A model generated the notes under the pieces. That model searched no databases. It was not told the origin of the DNA and saw only the letters and a list, made by a program, of their open reading frames with translations. Positions 60,101 to 64,000 of a stretch of 64,000 nucleotides of DNA are shown in pieces (within the stretch, counting starts at the first letter, position 1; every line of letters begins with the position of its first letter). The DNA is from JAAFJM01 sp964529175 (GTDB lineage: Bacteria > Bacteroidota > Bacteroidia > UKL13-3): NCBI GenBank assembly GCA_964529175.1, contig CAZGVO010000001.1, positions 1-64,000 on the forward strand, written 5' to 3'. The translations under genes were made by a program, and so were the position numbers.

Positions 60101-61270
60101 TTACAAGGCATTCAAAGCTTGCTCAATATCTCCAATAATATCATTTATATGTTCTAACCCAACCGATATTCTAATTAATCCTGGAGTAATATTTACTGCT
60201 AATCTTTCCTGTTCACTTAATTTTGAATGTGTAGTACTACTTGGATGAGAAGCAATGCTCCGTGTATCGCCAAGGTTTGAAGTAAGCGTTAACATTTTTA
60301 AACTATCCAAAAATTTGATACCACTTGGCAATCCACCCTTTAATTCAAAACAAACTATTCCTCCTCCATTATACATTTGTTTTTTTGCAGTTTCATATTG
60401 AGGATGGCTAGGTAAAAACGGATATTTTAACCACTTGATAGCTTTATGATTTTCAAAATATTTAGCCAAAGCCAAAGCATTATTGGTATGCCTTTCCATA
60501 CGTACATCAAGGGTTTCAAGACTTTTACTAAGCACCCAAGCATTGAATGGCGAAATAGAAGGACCACTGTTTCTACAAAACAAATATATTTGATGAATCA
60601 ACTCCTTTTTACCTAAAATTATTCCGCCTAAAACCCTTCCTTGTCCATCAATCCATTTAGTAGCTGAATGTATTACCAAATCAGCCCCAAACGCTATTGG
60701 CTTTTGACCAATTGGTGTAGCAAAACAATTATCTACACTTAAAATAATGCTATGTTTTTTAGCTAAATCACCAATCAATTTTAAATCAATAATATCAAGG
60801 CCAGGATTGGTAGGTGTTTCTACATAAATCATTTTGGTATTTGGCTGAATGGCTTGTTCCCAAAGTTCAGGTTTATTGGCATCAATATATGTTACGTTGA
60901 TATCATAGTTAGGAAAATACTTAGTAAACAAAGTATGCGTACTGCCAAATACAGCGCGGCAAGCCACTAAATGATCACCTGATTTTAATAACGCCATAAA
61001 CGATGCGAAAATGGCACTCATTCCTGATGCTGTGGCGTAACCTGCTTCTGCACCTTCTAAAGCGCACATTTTATTTACAAACTCTTGCGCATTAGGATTG
61101 CTAAATCTACTATAAATATTATCGTCTGATTCATCAGCAAATGCTGCACGCATTTCATCGGCAGTATCAAAACAAAAACTGCTTGTTAAAAATAATGGAA
61201 CAGAATGCTCCATTTCGTTGGTCCGTTCGTTTTGCAAACGAATGGCTTTGGTTATAGGGTGGCATGTCAT
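60101..61270 (-). CDS. metZ: Trans-sulfuration/sulfhydrylation PLP enzyme, MetZ-like
   Basis: A 389-residue Cys/Met metabolism PLP enzyme. Motifs: YSRFSNPNAQEFV, TASGMSAIFASFMALLKSGDH, VETPTNPGLDIID and the PLP lysine K205 in HSATKWIDGQG. The WIDGQGRVLGG segment and overall length resemble O-succinyl(acetyl)homoserine sulfhydrylase MetZ rather than cystathionine beta-lyase. With metX in the cluster the likely substrate is O-acetylhomoserine; cystathionine gamma-synthase activity is an alternative. It follows osmC by 9 bases and shares leader 3. Confidence 0.88.
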   Translation of the reverse strand: MTCHPITKAIRLQNERTNEMEHSVPLFLTSSFCFDTADEMRAAFADESDDNIYSRFSNPNAQEFVNKMCALEGAEAGYATASGMSAIFASFMALLKSGDHLVACRAVFGSTHTLFTKYFPNYDINVTYIDANKPELWEQAIQPNTKMIYVETPTNPGLDIIDLKLIGDLAKKHSIILSVDNCFATPIGQKPIAFGADLVIHSATKWIDGQGRVLGGIILGKKELIHQIYLFCRNSGPSISPFNAWVLSKSLETLDVRMERHTNNALALAKYFENHKAIKWLKYPFLPSHPQYETAKKQMYNGGGIVCFELKGGLPSGIKFLDSLKMLTLTSNLGDTRSIASHPSSTTHSKLSEQERLAVNITPGLIRISVGLEHINDIIGDIEQALNAL

Positions 61271-61279
61271 TTTCTATAT

Positions 61280-61708
61280 TTATAAATTATTATTTACTGT
61301 TACTTCCCAAGTAATTCTTGCTCCTGCTCTTCTTAATGTTTCAGCCACTGAGCAGTATTTATCTATTGATAACTGACAGGCTTTTTGAGCTTTATCTCTC
61401 TCAATATTTCCATTAATGAAATACTGAATATGAACCACTTCCCATAAAGCTAAATCTTTATCTTTTTCACGTTCGGCATTAATTTCAATGGTAAATTCAT
61501 CTATAACTTGTCGTTGTTTTTTCAAAATACTCACTATATCAATAGCGCTACACGAACCTAATGCTGTTAATAATAATTGCATTGGCCTTGCTCCATAATT
61601 TAGACCTCCATTTTCTTCGTTCGAATCGGTTTTAACTACTATGTTATTGCTATCAATAGCATCAAAACCATAGTCGCCTTGTTTTCTTACCAACTTAATT
61701 TTCACCAT
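61280..61708 (-). CDS. OsmC family protein
   Basis: A 142-residue OsmC/Ohr-type protein. The two conserved Cys are present: C53 in ALGSCSAIDIVS and C119 in DKYCSVAETL. Such proteins reduce organic hydroperoxides or act as thiol carriers; OsmC relatives next to sulfur genes suggest a thiol-linked task. I start at ATG 61708, because the upstream in-frame codons run through the attenuator terminator. It is the first gene after leader 3 and lies 9 bases before metZ. Confidence 0.9.
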   Translation of the reverse strand: MVKIKLVRKQGDYGFDAIDSNNIVVKTDSNEENGGLNYGARPMQLLLTALGSCSAIDIVSILKKQRQVIDEFTIEINAEREKDKDLALWEVVHIQYFINGNIERDKAQKACQLSIDKYCSVAETLRRAGARITWEVTVNNNL

Positions 61709-61730
61709 ATTTTTAGTTATTTTTTTGCAT

Positions 61731-61763
61731 AAAAAAAGCCCCTTAGAAATCATCTAAGAGGCT
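61731..61763 (-). terminator. Attenuator terminator of leader 3 (before osmC-metZ)
   Basis: On the minus strand AGCCTCTTAGA pairs with TCTAAGGGGCT (one G-U pair) and is followed by seven U and AUGC. It lies 23 bases before the osmC start and 27 bases after the leader stop. Confidence 0.88.
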
Positions 61764-61789
61764 TTACTTTATATAAGTTTAATTACAAA

Positions 61790-61864
61790 CTATGGCATAC
61801 AAGTATAAGGCACCTTAGCAGGAGAACACATACACATCATACACATAGTTACTGTTAAATTCAT
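61790..61864 (-). CDS. Met/Cys-rich leader peptide 3 (24 aa)
   Basis: A 24-codon frame (ATG 61864 to TAG 61790) starting MNLTVT, with the core MCMMCMC at residues 7-13 (four Met, three Cys in seven codons) and ending TCMP. It aligns with leader 2 over the full length without gaps. The promoter is 19 bases upstream. Codons 15-19 contain GCTAAGGTGCCTTAT, resembling the terminator 3' arm. It should control osmC and metZ by ribosome stalling. Confidence 0.87.
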   Translation of the reverse strand: MNLTVTMCMMCMCSPAKVPYTCMP

Positions 61865-61882
61865 TTTTGTTTTATTGAGCTG

Positions 61883-61915
61883 CAATGATAATTTATTCTA
61901 TCTCACAATAGCAAA
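61883..61915 (-). promoter_or_regulatory. Promoter of leader 3 (osmC-metZ)
   Basis: On the minus strand AAATTTGC, 21-base spacer counted from TTTG, then TATCATTGCAG (TTTG at 61912-61915, -7 at 61883-61890). It matches the leader 2 promoter in words and spacing. The transcript leader before the peptide would be only about 12 bases. Confidence 0.6.
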
Positions 61916-62013
61916 TTTATTTTTTTAAAATAAATAATTCTGGATTGAAATATCTTTTATAACTAAAGCTTTAAAGTTCAAATTTATATGGTCTATTAAC
62001 TTTCAACCAATAG

Positions 62014-63978
62014 CTATTTAACAGGTAATTCAAAAGTAAAAATAGTGCCTTGCCCTTTTTCGCTTTCAGCATAAATGGTGCCTTTATTTTGTTTGATAAA
62101 ATCGTGGCAAAGCATTAAACCCAAACCTGTTCCTTTTTCGTTGGCAGTGCCTTGCGTACTTGGGTTTTTATGTTGGGTAAACAATTTATCTAGTTTATCT
62201 TTATCTATACCAATTCCATTATCAATAACTGATACTTTGGTTACGCCATTTTCAGTAATACTAGCTATACTTACTTCTCCCCCATCGTTGGTAAATTTAA
62301 TGGCATTTACTATTAAATTACGCAACACCAAATTGATGGTATTGCTATCTGCAAAAACCACGTCTTCTGCATTACATAAGTTTATCAAATTGATATTTTT
62401 TTGATGAGCCAAACTGGCTGCTAAAGCAATATTTTTATCAACCAATTCTACTACACTTAACGGTTCAAAAACCAATGGCATTCCTTTTATTTGCGCAGCT
62501 GCCCAAACTAAAAGATTTTCCAATAAATCAATATTATTTTCAACCGATGAAGCAATTTGCCTTGTTAGTTCTTCTGTATTTTCTGGCTTGTATTTTTTAT
62601 TACTCATCAAGTCAAAATACAATTTCATGGTAGTTAAATTATTGCGCAAATCGTGACTGATAATGCTAAAAAATCTGTCCTTTACATTGTTTAATCTACC
62701 TAGTTCTTCTGTTTGAATTTCTAGGGTTTTATTTTGATTAGCCAATGATTTACTGATACGTTTGTTATTGATAAAAAAATAGAAGAAAACAATGGCCAAA
62801 AGCACAAATAATCCTACTATAGCTAAAAGCATATTCCGTAGTTGTTTTTCTTTTACCAATTGGGCTTTACTTAACTCTTCATTTTGTTTTAGCAAGCTAA
62901 GTTGTTGCTGCGCTTTTTCTTTATCGTAAATCAGTTGTGTATTGGTTACTCGGGCTAAAATAGAATCGTTAAACAATGAATCTTTTATTTGATTACTCAA
63001 TAACGAAAATGTTTTAGACGCGAAACCTTGGTTATTTGATTTTGAAATAATGGCCAAACCTTCGTAAGCTTCTTTCAACTCAAAACGTTGATTTAACAAC
63101 TTGGCTTTTTGTAATGCTTGCTTATAATTTTGCTCCGCAACACCATAATTATTAAGCATTAACTCCGTGTTTCCTAAGCCTAATAAATTACTTGTTTCCA
63201 ATACATCAGAATTGGCTTGTTTTGAAATATTGTACGACATTTGATACAATTTCAAAGCACGTTTATAGTCCATTTGCGAGTAAAAAAGCTTGGCTATATT
63301 TTGGTAAGTAATGGCCTCTCCTGCTTTATTACCAATGCTTTTATAAATGCTCAAAGCTTTGTTATAATAAACTTCTGACAACTTATACTTTTTTTGCAAA
63401 GCATAAATTTTTCCAATATTTTCATACACCGTTAAAGTTCTAAAAGTATTTTTATTGCTTTCAAAAATTTGAGCAGCTTTTAAGTTAAACTCAATGGCTT
63501 TGGTAAAACTATTTTGTCTTTCGTAAATACTTGATATTAAAACATATACATTTATCAATTCATTTGGCAGGTTTAAAGCTTCAAATATCTTTAGCGCTTC
63601 TAAACTTAATTTGATGGCATTAGGTAAATTACCAAGGGCATAATTACAATCGGCAAGGGCATAATAAATTTGCGCTTTGGCTTTGCTATTTTCATCTGCT
63701 AAATCCAGTGCTTTTTGATAATTGGCTATAGCCAAACCAAATTGGGCCGATAGGTAATAATAAGCTCCTAAAGTTCTGTAGGCCTTAACTTTTAATGGAA
63801 TATTGTTTGAATTTTCGGTTAAAGCAACGGCCTTTTTACTTAATTCAAGTGCTTTAATTATATTTTGTGTACCTAGTTTATTGGCTGCATCTATTAAACT
63901 ATCAGCTTCATTTGTAGCATCTTGACAAAAAACATTGCCAACCAAAAACATAAATACAAATAGATAGATATAACGCAT
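62014..63978 (-). CDS. TPR-containing sensor histidine kinase
   Basis: A 654-residue kinase. A signal peptide (ending NVFCQ) puts the N-terminal half outside the cytoplasm; residues about 20-360 are TPR repeats (AIANYQKALDLADENSKA, AIEFNLKAAQIFE and others). A coiled coil and one membrane helix (about 381-402, LLAIVGLFVLLAIVFFYFF) lead to HisKA with the His in FFSIISHDLRNNL and an ATPase domain with VLRNLIVNAIKF, DNGIGIDKDKL and GTGLGLMLCHDF. This TPR-kinase build is common in Bacteroidota and the signal is unknown. No response regulator is adjacent; the window ends just upstream. Confidence 0.92.
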   Translation of the reverse strand: MRYIYLFVFMFLVGNVFCQDATNEADSLIDAANKLGTQNIIKALELSKKAVALTENSNNIPLKVKAYRTLGAYYYLSAQFGLAIANYQKALDLADENSKAKAQIYYALADCNYALGNLPNAIKLSLEALKIFEALNLPNELINVYVLISSIYERQNSFTKAIEFNLKAAQIFESNKNTFRTLTVYENIGKIYALQKKYKLSEVYYNKALSIYKSIGNKAGEAITYQNIAKLFYSQMDYKRALKLYQMSYNISKQANSDVLETSNLLGLGNTELMLNNYGVAEQNYKQALQKAKLLNQRFELKEAYEGLAIISKSNNQGFASKTFSLLSNQIKDSLFNDSILARVTNTQLIYDKEKAQQQLSLLKQNEELSKAQLVKEKQLRNMLLAIVGLFVLLAIVFFYFFINNKRISKSLANQNKTLEIQTEELGRLNNVKDRFFSIISHDLRNNLTTMKLYFDLMSNKKYKPENTEELTRQIASSVENNIDLLENLLVWAAAQIKGMPLVFEPLSVVELVDKNIALAASLAHQKNINLINLCNAEDVVFADSNTINLVLRNLIVNAIKFTNDGGEVSIASITENGVTKVSVIDNGIGIDKDKLDKLFTQHKNPSTQGTANEKGTGLGLMLCHDFIKQNKGTIYAESEKGQGTIFTFELPVK

Positions 63979-64000
63979 GAAAAAAGTTTATAAAGGCAAA

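Overview
The window is AT-rich chromosomal DNA from a member of the Bacteroidota, probably an aerobic environmental or flavobacterium-like lineage. Lineage markers are a fused CcoN-CcoO cbb3 oxidase subunit, a type IX secretion sorting domain, S46 dipeptidyl peptidase, DUF6089, DUF4293, DUF4294 and DUF5723 families, LytTR two-component genes, promoters of the TTTG-N19/21-TAnnTTTG type, and near absence of Shine-Dalgarno sequences. Several genes appear to start at TTG or GTG.

Layout. 1-479: an ORF-free lead-in with a REP-like inverted-repeat element and a possible FNR-type box. 480-6420: high-affinity terminal oxidase cluster ccoNO-ccoQ-ccoP-ccoG-fixH-TauE/SafE-like. 6603-16961: LPP20-like lipoprotein, pepT, an ECF sigma factor, DUF4294 protein, a T9SS-exported protein, a DPP11-type S46 peptidase, a lipoprotein, an alpha-oxoamine synthase (probably serine palmitoyltransferase) and a thioredoxin-like protein. 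17033-21170: a TetR repressor with its operator and the phenylacetyl-CoA epoxidase genes paaABCD, whose spacers are filled with related inverted repeats and one 23S-IVS-type four-helix-bundle gene. 21167-34311: outer-membrane and membrane proteins, a DUF4143 ATPase bracketed by twin hairpins, polA, paaJ/pcaF thiolase, DEAD-box helicase, trmB and two tandem DUF6089 barrels. 34312-42952: aat, rpoN, rarA, mfd and a GAF histidine kinase. 43101-47671: a large lipoprotein plus a DUF5723/TSP3/OmpA outer-membrane protein. 47782-50396: PfkB kinase, tRNA-Asn with a GIY-YIG gene and tRNA-end duplication, and a methyltransferase. 50742-54128: LiaF-like protein, DUF4288, LytS/LytR and folA. 54179-63978, minus strand: TPR protein, hom, metX, metY, metZ, osmC and a TPR histidine kinase.

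The most interesting signal is in the methionine/sulfur cluster. Three homologous, unannotated leader peptides rich in Met and Cys (shared core M-x-M-M-C-M-C) precede osmC-metZ (one copy) and metY-metX-hom (two in tandem). Each is followed by an intrinsic terminator, and two carry a copy of the terminator 3' arm inside the leader, as expected for ribosome-mediated attenuation sensing Met and/or Cys. The second candidate system is the compact GIY-YIG element at the 3' end of tRNA-Asn: an intact nuclease-like gene between the tRNA and a duplicated tRNA 3' end, followed by decayed fragments of at least one more copy.

Other gene groups: paaABCD with the distal paaJ suggest aerobic phenylacetate catabolism (paaE, G, H, K and Z are not in the window); hom-metX-metY-metZ-osmC form methionine synthesis by direct sulfhydrylation of O-acetylhomoserine; liaF-like/lytS/lytR look like an envelope-stress or cell-surface regulatory operon. 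All assignments come from reading motifs and families; no database search was run.
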